NCBI GenBank assembly: GCA_030949945.1
Contig: JAUZRZ010000062.1
Span: 1 to 64,000, forward strand
Direction of reading: 5' to 3'
Length of the DNA stretch: 64,000 nucleotides
Origin: Sulfurimonas sp.
Lineage (GTDB): Bacteria > Campylobacterota > Campylobacteria > Campylobacterales > Sulfurimonadaceae
Position numbers and translations under genes: made by a program. The notes under the pieces were generated by a model. The model had not been told where the DNA came from, did not search any database, and worked only from the letters and a program-made list of their open reading frames with translations. Shown one piece after another: positions 12,121-23,329 of the stretch (position 1 is the first letter of the stretch; every line of letters starts with the position of its first letter).

Positions 12121-12177
12121 GTTAGCCTTATAATTTAATATACTAATGTTAGTTAATTAAGATTAGGCTAACGTTAA
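12121..12177. promoter_or_regulatory. Putative operator with inverted/direct GTTAGCCT-type repeats upstream of the MMPL operon
   Basis: GTTAGCCTTA (12121-12130) and TAGGCTAAC (12164-12172) inverted; third partial copy AATGTTAGTTAA near 12145. Confidence 0.4.
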
Positions 12178-12185
12178 GAGGCATT

Positions 12186-12632
12186 TTAACCCATTTGAAC
12201 AGAATCAATCTCACCTTTAAACTCAATAATAGAAAAATTAACTTGATTGGCTATTGACTCAGGTGTATTTCTCCTTAATGCTGAATCTCTTAGGCGAATC
12301 TTGCGTGTTGGTTTATTATATTCACCAATTACATATGTTACTAAGATGTAAGGGTCTGTGTGCAAATCACAACTTGAAGATGTTGTTTCAATTTCTGGAA
12401 CACAATACTCAATCTCAATATCTGGATCTACCATTGACTTGTTTACAATCTCTAGTACTTTTTCCAATTTCTTATGAAGTTCTTCTTTTTCTTCTTCTAA
12501 CTCTTTTGGATCATTGAGAAGCATTAAAATTTTTTCTAATTTTTCTTTAATCTCATCTTCCATTACAGTTTCTTCTGTATCATTGAGAAGTGCTACCACC
12601 TCTTCAAGTTTAACTTTGATTTCTCGTTCCAT
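12186..12632 (-). CDS. Orphan coiled-coil protein, paralog of 12665-13098
   Basis: 148 aa ORF; internal repeats EIKVKLEEVVALLND / EIKEKLEKILMLLND / ELHKKLEKVLEIVN; SD AGGAG upstream. Confidence 0.7.
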   Translation of the reverse strand: MEREIKVKLEEVVALLNDTEETVMEDEIKEKLEKILMLLNDPKELEEEKEELHKKLEKVLEIVNKSMVDPDIEIEYCVPEIETTSSSCDLHTDPYILVTYVIGEYNKPTRKIRLRDSALRRNTPESIANQVNFSIIEFKGEIDSVQMG

Positions 12633-12664
12633 AATAATTCTCCTAAAATAGTTAATTATGAGCT

Positions 12665-13098
12665 TTAGCCCATTCTTATATCATCAGCTTCTTCTTTGAA
12701 ATTTTCAATAGAAAGAAGGATGTGTTTTGCTAAGTCCTCAGGTGAACTCTGTAGAGCTACTTTCCCTAAACTTACCTTACGTGTTCGTGTAGTATATTGG
12801 TCTTCACTATAGGTCAATAAAATGTATGGATCTTCTGAGACTGCATCTGCTGTTATATCAGGTATACAGTAGTTAACATCTACTTCAAAGTCAATCATTG
12901 CATCATTGGACAAGTGCAATAACCTCTTCTATTTTTTGATTTTAGTTCTCTTTTTTCCATTTCTATTTTTTCTGGATTATCTAGTAGGGCTAAAACTTTT
13001 TCAAGCTTCACTTTAACTTCTTTATCTAATACCACTGCATCTGAGTCATTGAGAAGTTTTACAACTTCTTCAAGTCTCTCTTTAATTTCAGTTCTCAT
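12665..13098 (-). CDS. Orphan coiled-coil protein, paralog of 12186-12632 (frameshifted)
   Basis: EIKERLEEVVKLLND / EVKVKLEKVLALLDN repeats and C-terminal DPYILLTYSEDQYTTRTRKVSL match the neighbour. Confidence 0.65.
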
Positions 13099-13301
13099 AA
13101 TAATTCTCCTAAAATGATATAGCCAGAATAAAAATATTTACCTGTACTTGTCATAATTCTAGCATAAAAACAAAATTGTATCAATAAATTATAATAGATT
13201 ATAATCTTACAAAATATTTAAATAATATACTTATTTAAATATTTAACATTGGAAATTATGAGTGCAAAGTTAAGTTGTTAGCGTAAAGTTTTTGTTTGAA
13301 T

Positions 13302-15210
13302 TTAACCTTTATACTCTTCTTCTAACATACTGTCCATAAAACTAAAGAGTTCATCAGATGCTTCTTCCATTTTTTCAAAGTTAGCAACTATGGTGTCAGC
13401 ATTAGAAAGTGTCTCTGTCTCTGGGTCGTTATGCAAGAAAATAAGGTTAGCATTTACATTTTTATGGACTAAGGCATGTGGGGCTGCAATCTTAGAGAAT
13501 GCATTAGAACTTGAGAACCTCTCTTTTCCTTCTGAGTCATACCACATACCAAGATTACACTGATGAGAATTAACCTCTTTAAGAATTGGTTCAAGGGACA
13601 TTATGGAGTTGTAAGCACGAGCTTTATAGAGAATATGATCAATTTTTGCAAGAACTATAAAGGTACTGTTCTCCATGTGGTGAGAACTCTCTACTATATG
13701 AGTTGAGCCATCACTTAACTCTATTAAAGTTTGCTCAAACTCTTCTACCTTCTGGGTTGTTGTATCAACTGTCTCTTTCATACTCTCAGATGAGCTTTGA
13801 ATCTCATTCATACCTTGTTGGAGTGACTTAATACTCACTGAGATTTCACTTGTTGCCTTATGTGTACGTTCTGCTAGTTTGCGGACTTCATCAGCAACTA
13901 CGGCAAACCCACGACCATGCTCTCCCGCACGAGCAGCCTCTATAGCTGCATTTAGTGCAAGTAAGTTTGTCTGATCTGCGATGTCAGTAATAAGCTCAAT
14001 AACAGATGTAATACTATTAGTTTGGTTTGCTAACTCTTCTACACTAGCATTATTTATACTAACTTGTTCATTGAGATTGTGTAACTCCGCTACTGCTTGA
14101 ATAATATTTTCACGAGTGTTAGTTGATAAATCTGCAGCAGATTTTGTAGAGGCAGTAACTTCTTTAAGATTTTCAATATTAGTTTGAAGGTTCTTTTGAA
14201 TTACAGTTAAAGATTCTGAAACATTTCTACTACTTTGGCTTAGTCGTGCATTAAAAGTATCTCGCAGAGCTTTTGAGTGTTGTTCTTGCATGAAGTTTAT
14301 ACTACTCATTACACTATTAACTGCAACTACAAACTCTCCATCCATTCCCTCTGCTGATATAGCTTGGGAAAAATCACCATGTGAAGCATCTGTAATAGCA
14401 CGGTTTATTTCATTGATTAAGGTACTTGTATGTGCAATTAAGATGTTTAAACTTATACCCATCTGACCGAGTTCTGTATCTTTGTTGTTATTATCTGCTT
14501 TTTGTGAAAAGTCACCTTGTGCTGAGAGAGAAATAAGATGTGTAAATTTGTTTATTCCATTTGTAACTGACTTTTTGATAAGAGTTGCAAGTATGAGAAC
14601 AAGAAAGCCAATTATAATTCCTGATACAAGTACTAAGTACTTGCTAAAAAATATTTCCCGCTCTAAGCCTTCAGAATCTTCTTTGAGTTGCGCTTGTTTA
14701 AGATTGACTAACTTTTTAAAAGCAACTCTTGATCTGTTGGCATAAGGTGTAAGTTCTGTTTTATATTTTTCTATAGAGTGTTGGCGCATCGTTTTTAATC
14801 TGTTCTTTAGAAAAACTCAGCATCATAGATAATGAGTTTTCTAAAAATAACATAGTGCTTGATTGTGCTTTTTTAACCATTTCTAAAGAGCTAGCGTCTG
14901 TTGCCATAATATCTTTTAAATGATCAAACTCTTTACGAATATTTTCAATACTTGATTTTAGTTTCTCAATATCTTTTTGATAGTCACCACCAAGCATAAT
15001 ATCTCTTGTCGTTCTACTCACATAGTTCATGTTTTTTTCAATTTTTAAAACACTAAATCCAGCACTCATAGAGTTGTGACGAAGATGCGAATACTCACTT
15101 TCAATATTGGACATAGCCCAAAAAACAAATATGGTTGCACAAAAGATAGCAACAGTTGCCATGGTGATTAGGTAGTTCATCTTTTTCTTAATACTCATAC
15201 TCTCAAACAT
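13302..15210 (-). CDS. Methyl-accepting chemotaxis protein with C-terminal CZB-like zinc-binding domain (frameshifted)
   Basis: Signalling hairpin [48 protein letters not shown]-term [15 protein letters not shown]...PHALVHKN. Confidence 0.92.
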
Positions 15211-15363
15211 ATAAATCCCTTTATTTTTAAGTAATTTTATTATAACCGAAATATTTTAAAAGTCCAATTATTAAGTAATTTATTCTTAGAAAAGGAGCCA
15301 TTAGTCACTACTTCTGTTATAATACAATTACAATTAAACTAAGTAATAAAATTAGGATTATAA

Positions 15364-16719
15364 ATGTCAATAACAAGCGATACAATAAAAAAATTTGTGA
15401 AAAATGATTGTCCAGAAGATGACATTTTTTATCAAGCGATGGAAGAGGTTATCTGTTCTATTTCACCTCTACTAAAATCAGATGATAGATATAAGAAGTA
15501 TGCAATACTTGAGCGTTTAGTTGTACCTGATAGAATTATCAAGTTTAAAGTTGCATGGTTAGATGATAATAATGAAATACAGGTAAATACAGGTTTTCGT
15601 GTTCAGTTTAACAATACACTAGGACCCTATAAAGGTGGACTGCGTTTTCATCCAACAGTAAATGAGGGGATACTAAAATTTTTAGGGTTTGAGCAGATTT
15701 TAAAAAACTCTTTGACAGGCTTGCCAATAGGTGGTGCTAAAGGTGGAAGTGATTTTAATCCTAAAGGAAAAAGTGATTTTGAAATAATGAAGTTCTGCTC
15801 ATCATTTATGGTCGAACTCCATAAGTATATTGGTCCACGCATAGATGTACCAGCTGGCGATATAGGTGTTGGAGGGAGAGAGATTGGATATCTTTTTGGT
15901 GAGTATAAGAAAATAACTTCTTCACATCAGGGAGTCTTGACAGGAAAACCTTTTGTATTTGGTGGCTCACTTATGCGTCCTGAAGCTACAGGATATGGGG
16001 CTGTTTATTTTACTCAAAAGATGCTTGAGATAGAAGCAAAAGAGCCACTAGAAGGCAAAATATGTACCGTTAGTGGTGCAGGAAATGTTGCTCTTCATGT
16101 AATTGAAAAATTACAACAAATTGGTGCTATACCAGTAAGCTGCAGTGATTCTAAAGGTACTTTATATGATTCTCGTGGTCTTGATTTAGCACTACTCAAA
16201 GAACTTAAACTTGAGCGTCGCGTTTCACTTGAAGAGTATGTGAAAACACATGAGAGTGCGAAGTACACTCCAGTGAGTGAGTATCCTGAGCATGCACATG
16301 CAGTATGGGATATTCCATGTTATGCTGCGTTTCCTTGTGCTACACAAAATGAGTTAAATGAAACAGATGCACACAACTTGATAACGAATGGGTGTGAGAG
16401 TGTAACTGAGGGTGCAAATATGCCTTCAACCCTAGAAGCAACGGCAGCGATTTTGTCACATAAGTTATGTTTTGCTCCAGCTAAAGCAGCAAATGCAGGG
16501 GGTGTAGTTGTAAGCTCATTTGAGATGTCTCAAAATGCAGCAATGACTCGATGGACTTTTGATGAGGTTGATGAAAAACTTAAGCTAACTATGCAACAGA
16601 TATGCACACGTGTTGCCTTAACTGCTAAGGATTATGGAGTAGAAGGAAACTATGTAGATGGTGCAAATATCGCAGGCTTTAAAAAAGTAGCTGATGCAAT
16701 GATTGCAGAGGGTATCTAA
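15364..16719 (+). CDS. gdhA: NADP-specific glutamate dehydrogenase
   Basis: 451 aa; VQFNNTLGPYKGGLRFHPTVN, GLPIGGAKGGSDF, GNVALH. Confidence 0.96.
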   Translation: MSITSDTIKKFVKNDCPEDDIFYQAMEEVICSISPLLKSDDRYKKYAILERLVVPDRIIKFKVAWLDDNNEIQVNTGFRVQFNNTLGPYKGGLRFHPTVNEGILKFLGFEQILKNSLTGLPIGGAKGGSDFNPKGKSDFEIMKFCSSFMVELHKYIGPRIDVPAGDIGVGGREIGYLFGEYKKITSSHQGVLTGKPFVFGGSLMRPEATGYGAVYFTQKMLEIEAKEPLEGKICTVSGAGNVALHVIEKLQQIGAIPVSCSDSKGTLYDSRGLDLALLKELKLERRVSLEEYVKTHESAKYTPVSEYPEHAHAVWDIPCYAAFPCATQNELNETDAHNLITNGCESVTEGANMPSTLEATAAILSHKLCFAPAKAANAGGVVVSSFEMSQNAAMTRWTFDEVDEKLKLTMQQICTRVALTAKDYGVEGNYVDGANIAGFKKVADAMIAEGI

Positions 16720-18543
16720 ATGTTCTTGTATACGGTTTTTACTTTTTTTTATAATTTTTAGCATATCTGTTTTTGCAACAAATATTAAGTATAGCCCATT
16801 TATTTTATCTCAAATGAGTATAGTAGAAAGAATGAATGATAGTAATGCAACGCAAGCGAGTATTGCAAAATTATTAAAAGAACAAAATAGTTTATATGAA
16901 AAGACCGTGAATTCTATTATGTCTAATAAAAATAAATTTATTCAAAATATAGAACTTTATGAAGATGAAATATTTTCCGCTCAAGAAAGTAATGATGATT
17001 AATAAACGAGCAGGTAATAAGTTTGCAGTTTTACGTGATGAAGTTGCTTTGAAAATTTATCTTGTTTTACGTTCTCAAAATAGAATGTTTAAAGCAATAC
17101 TGCTTGCTTTAGATTCTAATACTATCGAAGCATATGAGAAAAAACTTAATGATATTGTGGGAGTGAATCAAAAAGAGATACAAACATATTTTCAAAAAGA
17201 TTATACTGAGTTCCTTGCAATAGATAGCGATAGTAAAATTTTACAAATAGCGAAAAAAAATATCCATGATTTGTCTGTTTTACAGAGTGTAAACTCTGAC
17301 TTAGTCAGTTATATTTATAAATTTAGTACAAAAATGTATAGATTAAATAAGTATTCTAAATATCATCTTATCTCTGTTGTTATATACATCAACTCATTAG
17401 CAGTAGTTGAGGTGCTCAATCCTATCTTAGAGCCTTATGGATTAAGTGTAATTAAATTAATCTCAATGCTCTTACTTATTGTGATGATATATTTCTTTAG
17501 AAAAGTGGTTTATGTTTACTTGGAACGTTATATTTTATCTCTTGAGTTACTGAGCCAATACTCTAAGGAAATCTCTCAAAAAATTAAATCTTCTATAGAG
17601 TCATTAGTAATAGTGATAAATATAAATATGATTATTTATGTTTACAATGATTTTAGTTCCGTTGAACTAATTTCGAGATTTTTTAATATGATATATGGAT
17701 TTTACTTTACATTAATTCTCTATAAGGTAGTAAATACTGTGGCTCGAATTAAACTCGCTAGTGTCACAAGTGCTAAGTCAAAAATCAAAAATGATTTAAT
17801 AAATGTTGGTCTTAAAATCATCAACTTTATCATTTTAGTAATAGGACTCCTTAATACTGCTCTTTTTTGCAGGAGTGAACTTAACTGCTGTTCTCTCTGG
17901 TCTTGGTATTGGTGGTTTTGCTGTTGCATTTGCTGCTAAAGATACCATCTCGAACTTTTTTGGAACACTCTCTATACTTTTTTCAGATGTATTCTCACAA
18001 GGAGATTGGATAGAGATAGATGGGAATCAAGGAGTTGTCGTTGAGATAGGTCTGCGTGTTACAACTATACGCACCTTCGATAATGCACTTATAGCCATCC
18101 CAAATGGAACCTTTGCTTCTAAAGATGTAAAAAACTGGGATAAACGCATACTCGGGCGTCGTATAAAAATGCACATTGGTGTGAAGTATGACTCTAAAAG
18201 TGAAGATATAAAAAATGCGATACAAGAGATAAGAGTGATGCTTGATAAACATCCACAAATTGCAACAAAAGCAACAAAGTATTCTCACCATAACGAGAGA
18301 ACTCATACCGCTAAACTTGTCTCAAAAGATGACTTAGAAGGGGTGAAAAACAACTTGCTTGTTTATCTCGATGAGTTCTCAGACTCAAGTATAAACATCC
18401 TAATATACTGCTTCTCAAAATCTGTCAAATGGGCTGAGTGGCTAGAGACAAAAGAAGATGTAATGCATAAGATAATGGCTATTTTAGAGAAAAACAATTT
18501 AGAATTTGCTTTTCCTTCACTCTCTATTTATAAGGAAAAATAG
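16720..18543 (+). CDS. MscS-family mechanosensitive ion channel (frameshifted)
   Basis: GLGIGGFAVAFAAKDTISNFFGTLSILFSDVFSQGDWI and FDNALIAIPNGTFASKDVKNW. Confidence 0.9.
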
Positions 18544-18670
18544 AACTTTACAACTGATATTACAGACTTTTCTCCTTATAGTCCGTAACACAAGTTAATG
18601 TAGATTCTAAAGCTAAGTTTCAGTCTATTTGGATAGAATAATTTTACAAAATTCCATATAAAGAATATCT

Positions 18671-19288
18671 ATGCAACAGACACAATCAAGAATCAACCTT
18701 TATGCACTCCTCTCTCGCATCATGCTCCAAGAGTTAGATGTGGAGATGTTACAGATGATAAAAAATGATGAAAACATCTTAGACTTTTTCCCAACTTTGA
18801 AAAAATGGGCTCCTCTTAATGAGTTAGCAGAGCAGAAACTTTTAGAAGAGGTCATCAACCCTGACTTTGTAAACCTTTCTGTTTTACATCTTATCCCTTA
18901 TGAAACTTTTTATACACGAGAAGATCAAATGATAGAAACAGGTGGGGCAAACCCCGTAACTGACATCTACTCTGCTTATGACTTTATGGTTGACTATGAA
19001 GTGGCTCGTACACTCTCATCAGATCATATAGGTGTTGAGTTAGAGTTTATGCACCATTTAGCAAACGCAGAGCTTCAAGCACTTAAAGATAATAACAATG
19101 ATGCTGTAAAAGAGCTTAGAGAAACACAACATGAGTTTTTAAACAAGCACCTCTTGCAGTGGGCACCTCTGTATTTTATAAATATGAAATACGAAGCGAG
19201 AACACCACTCTATTATGATGCAGCTGAGATGGCTTTGGAGTTTATACTGAGTGATAATGAGTATTTAACAAGTGAGATTAGTGCATAA
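18671..19288 (+). CDS. TorD/DmsD-family redox enzyme maturation chaperone
   Basis: YETFYTREDQM...DHIGVELEFMHHLANAEL...FLNKHLLQWAPLY motifs. Confidence 0.88.
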   Translation: MQQTQSRINLYALLSRIMLQELDVEMLQMIKNDENILDFFPTLKKWAPLNELAEQKLLEEVINPDFVNLSVLHLIPYETFYTREDQMIETGGANPVTDIYSAYDFMVDYEVARTLSSDHIGVELEFMHHLANAELQALKDNNNDAVKELRETQHEFLNKHLLQWAPLYFINMKYEARTPLYYDAAEMALEFILSDNEYLTSEISA

Positions 19289-20250
19289 ATGTTACAGTTA
19301 AACGCGGGACTTTGTGTTCGTTCACTAAGTGTAGAGAGTGAATGTAACAAGTGTGAACTTGTATGTCCAACTACGGCTATTGCTATTGGTGAGAGTAACC
19401 TTCCTGCTATTAATTTTTCAGAGTGTGTTACTTGTGGAGCTTGTACTGCGATATGTCCTAGCGAGGCACTGACCCTAGATGAGTTTGATGCAACGAACTT
19501 CTTTTTGATTTTGTTGAAGATGATGATACCCTTTTATCTTGTCGTAAAAATGTTCCTTGTATTTCTGCTCTTAGTATAGAGCATATTATCTCTTTAGCAG
19601 TGCTAAAAAAAGAGTTAGTATTTGATATGGGCTATTGTGGGGATTGTGATATTGCGCACACTTGTCATAAACAGATACTCTCAAACTATGAAGAAGCTAC
19701 ATATCTTTTAGAAGCTATGGAGAGTGAAGCGGTTATAAAGTTAGAAAATATTTGTTACACGAACGAGTCTAAGAGTTCTAAACGCAGGGACTTTTTAAAT
19801 GCAGCAAACCTCAAAACAGTAGCAAAAGTGAAAAAAAGTTTCGAGGATGAAGTACAAAAAGCGAGTGATGAACTCACAGAACATACTTTAGAAAAAACAG
19901 ATATAGCACTTCTAAGACGTAAAACAATTCCAAATCGCCGTAAGATATTTTTTACTGCGATAAAAAGAGCAATAAAGCCCTCACAGTTTCATATAATAGA
20001 TGCTACTGAAGTTAGCTTTACTTCTCAAAAACTGATGGATGAAGAGGCTTGCACCGCATGTCAGATGTGTTATCGTGTCTGTCCAACGGGTGCTCTTGTC
20101 TCAGATGTGAAAAACTCTAAAATAGACTTTGATCCATTTTTATGTATAAAGTGTCATATTTGTCATGATGTATGTGAACCAAATGCTATTACCTTAGCTG
20201 ATTCATATAATGTCAAAGAGTTTTTGAGCCAACAGTACAAAACCTTATGA
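19289..20250 (+). CDS. Multi-cluster 4Fe-4S ferredoxin (frameshift near 19500)
   Basis: CNKCELVCPTTAI, CVTCGACTAICPSEAL, CTACQMCYRVCPTGAL, CIKCHICHDVCEPNAI. Confidence 0.9.
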
Positions 20251-20381
20251 GTTTTAATGTTCGCCGTTGTGATGAATGTGATGTGGTTTTTAGTACAAAT
20301 AGTGCGGATAAAATGTGTTATAGATGTAAGTGTGAAGAGGAAGAAGCACGAGAACTTTGGGGTATTACAGATGATATGTAA
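20247..20381 (+). CDS. Small Cys-rich (zinc-ribbon-like) protein, 44 aa
   Basis: MSFNVRRCDECDVVFSTNSADKMCYRCKCEEEEARELWGITDDM*; ATGA overlap with preceding stop. Confidence 0.65.
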   Translation: MSFNVRRCDECDVVFSTNSADKMCYRCKCEEEEARELWGITDDM

Positions 20382-20397
20382 AAAGGAAAAAATAGCA

Positions 20398-21155
20398 TGA
20401 TGAATGATGACAACCAGATTTCTCGCCAAACAAAACTCTTTGGGTTTATAGGTGAAGAGGCTGGAGTAAGTAGATTTAGCGCAATTATGAACTAAAAGTT
20501 CAAAGAAAATAGTGATGACACTATGATAATACCTATGAACATTCGTGAGGATGACCTCTACTTTACTGTGAGTAATATGAAAAAATCACAGGTAAATGGT
20601 GCTGTAATATCTAGCGAATATGTTACAAAAGTTGTAGATATTTTAGATACTAGCTCTGAGATGGTTAAACGCAGCGGTATGTGCGATATTTTATACCGTG
20701 AGGGTGAAACTCTTCGTGGAGATATTTTTAGTGTACGAGTTTTGAGTGAACACCTAAAAGATATGATGGTAAATAAAATTGCAATCATTGGAACAAACCA
20801 TTATGCAAAAGCATTTTCACTTTTAGCTTGTGGTTTTAATGTGAGTTATTTTAATGATTCACTCGAAGAGTTAATGAGTTTTACACAAGAGTTAGAGTTA
20901 AAAGATGCTGACATAAATCGTATCGCTAGTGATATGAGCAGTGACTTTTCAGATTTTGATGTAGTTCTTGACTTTTCTGATATGGCATCCCTATCTATGG
21001 TGAGTGCATTAGCAAAGTTATCTATGGATATGAAAAACAACAAACAGTTCTCTGTTTTAAAAAACAGAGCCTTAGAGTTAAACGCAGAGTATGTAAGTTA
21101 TGATGGAATTATCGAGAAACTTACTGCAAAAGCATATATAGAAATTAAAAAATAG
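20398..21155 (+). CDS. AroE (shikimate dehydrogenase)-fold-like protein, apparently degenerate (frameshift near 20490)
   Basis: KLFGFIGEEAGVSRFSAIMNKKFKENS...MNIREDDLYFTVSNMKKSQVNGAVISSEY...LDTSSEMVKRSGMCDILYREGETLRGDIFS...KIAIIGTNHYAKAFSLLACGF follows the AroE N-domain then Rossmann layout. Confidence 0.6.
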
Positions 21156-21165
21156 AGGAGAGAGT

Positions 21166-21594
21166 ATGAATGAAGATTTAAGTGATTTAAGAGCAGAGTT
21201 TGATAAGTTTGTAAAACAAGAGTGTGCTATCGGTGAAGATGGACAGATAGAGCAAAACAGAGATGGAGGTGATCAGGTTGATGAAGAGCCAACTCCTCAG
21301 TTTGTTGATGCTCTGACAGAGCGACTTTTAGCACCTGCAATTAGTGGTGTTTACCTCTCTCGTATAGATATTAAACGTGTGGCTGAAGCTATTGATGAGT
21401 CTATTCCCATTAAAGAACGCACGAAAATGGTAAGAGCACTTTTTCGTCATACAACAAAAAAAGAGTATTTAAGTGATGCCTTTACTGAGATTACAAAACA
21501 TATTAATGGTCGTATTATGATTTACAATGAACTAGCTGAGGCTTTTCCTGCTTCAAAGTCTATTTTTGATGCTCATGTTTCTCAAAGCAAATAA
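21166..21594 (+). CDS. Conserved hypothetical protein
   Basis: Intact 142 aa ORF with AGGAGAGAG SD upstream. Confidence 0.7.
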   Translation: MNEDLSDLRAEFDKFVKQECAIGEDGQIEQNRDGGDQVDEEPTPQFVDALTERLLAPAISGVYLSRIDIKRVAEAIDESIPIKERTKMVRALFRHTTKKEYLSDAFTEITKHINGRIMIYNELAEAFPASKSIFDAHVSQSK

Positions 21595-21595
21595 A

Positions 21596-21670
21596 ATGTC
21601 TAAAATGTTTGAAACTATAATAAATGATTTTGAAGAGATAGAACCCTCTTCTGATCCTTTAATGGTATAA
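21596..21670 (+). CDS. Possible 24 aa peptide MSKMFETIINDFEEIEPSSDPLMV
   Basis: ATG directly after the preceding stop; acidic; could be a truncated product of an indel. Confidence 0.3.
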   Translation: MSKMFETIINDFEEIEPSSDPLMV

Positions 21671-21680
21671 AGATTTTGAG

Positions 21681-21875
21681 ATGTTAGATAATACAAAACG
21701 AGCAAATATTAAACATGGTGACTCTGTTGCTATAGTTCTAAAACAAGACCAAGACACAGGTCGTTTAACTGATGGTATTGTTCGTGACCTTTTAACGAAG
21801 TCTGTTTCTCATCCTCACGGTATAAAAGTAAGACTTATGAGTGGAGAAGTAGGGCGGGTTAAAGAGATATATTAA
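21681..21875 (+). CDS. ywbE: YwbE family protein
   Basis: TKRANIKHGDSVAIVLKQDQDTGRLTDGIVRDLLTKSVSHPHGIKVRL. Confidence 0.88.
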   Translation: MLDNTKRANIKHGDSVAIVLKQDQDTGRLTDGIVRDLLTKSVSHPHGIKVRLMSGEVGRVKEIY

Positions 21876-21891
21876 CTACTAAAGGTATTTT

Positions 21892-23329
21892 ATGAAAAAA
21901 CGTACAAAAATTTTAGCCACTGTTGGACCTGCTAGCGACTCTTTAGATACTCTTGTTGAGCTTATAAACGCAGGGGTTAATGTCTTTCGTTTAAATTTTT
22001 CTCATGGTACTCATGAACAACACCTTATAGTCCTACAAAGAATCCGTAAAGCTATGGATGTTACGGGACTTATAGTTGGTATACTTCAAGATATAAGTGG
22101 TCCTAAGATTCGTATAGGAGAGCTTCAGTGTGACTTCTCTTTAAAAGAGAATGATACACTTATCTTTAGTACTAAAGAGATACAAGGCTCGCAACTCTCA
22201 GACAACACTTATCAAGTAAGTATAAATTATCCTCAAGTTTTAAAACAGTTGAACTTAGGTGATTACATCTATCTTTATGATGGGATTATTCGTACAAAAG
22301 TTATAGAACTAAATGAAACTGAGGTCAAGGTTACAGTTGAAAACTCTGGTATGCTCTCTTCGAAAAAAGGTGTTAACTTTCCAAATACAAGACTTGGAGT
22401 AGATGTCCTAACAAGCTAAAGATAAAAAAGATATAGAGTGGGGTGTACAAAATGGTGTAGACTTTATGGCTATCTCTTTTGTTCAAAATGCACAAGATAT
22501 GAAAAATGCAAGAGCAATAGTAAAAAGTCATGGTGGCGAGCAAAATCTTATTGCAAAGATAGAAAAGTTTGATGCAGTTGAAAATATAGATGAAATTATC
22601 GAGAATAGTGATGGTTTAATGGTTGCTCGGGGTGATTTAGGTATAGAAGTGCCATACTATGAAGTGCCAAACATTCAAAAAATGCTTATAGCTAAGGCAA
22701 ATGCAGCTAGTATTCCTGTTATTACGGCAACTCAGATGCTCCTTTCTATGACAAAAAATGAAAGAGCAACACGTGCGGAGATAAGTGATATAGCCAATGC
22801 TGTTATGGATGGAACTGATGCAGTTATGCTCTCAGAAGAGAGTGCTGTTGGAGAATATCCAATACTCGCTGTTGAGACAATGTTTCAAACTATTAGAGAA
22901 ACTGAAAAGCTCTATAAGTACTATCGTTATGAAGGTTATGTTAATAAAGACATCGGAGATACTATAAGTGAGTCAGCAGTAAGACTAGCACGAGATGTAG
23001 ATGTAAAAGGTATCTTTGCAATAACATCTTCAGGTGCTAGTGCTCGTAAACTTGCAAGATATAAACCAAAAAAGAGTATTTATGCCATTACTCACAATGC
23101 ACAGGTACGAGGACAAATGAGTTTAATATGGGGTGTCATTCCTTTAATGTCAGTAGAAAAAGCATCTTTATCTAATATCTTAAACTCATTTATGAGGAGA
23201 GGCTTAAAAGAGGGGTCGATAAAAAAAGAGAACTCTTACATACTTACAGCAGGTGACCCAATAGGTAAAGCAGGTTCTACAAATATGATACGAGTTATCT
23301 CAAGTGAAGATATGAAAGAGTTTAGTTAA
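21892..23329 (+). CDS. pyk: Pyruvate kinase (frameshift near 22410)
   Basis: TKILATVGPASD, NVFRLNFSHGTHEQH, MVARGDLGIEVP, DGTDAVMLSEESAVGEYP. Confidence 0.95.
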
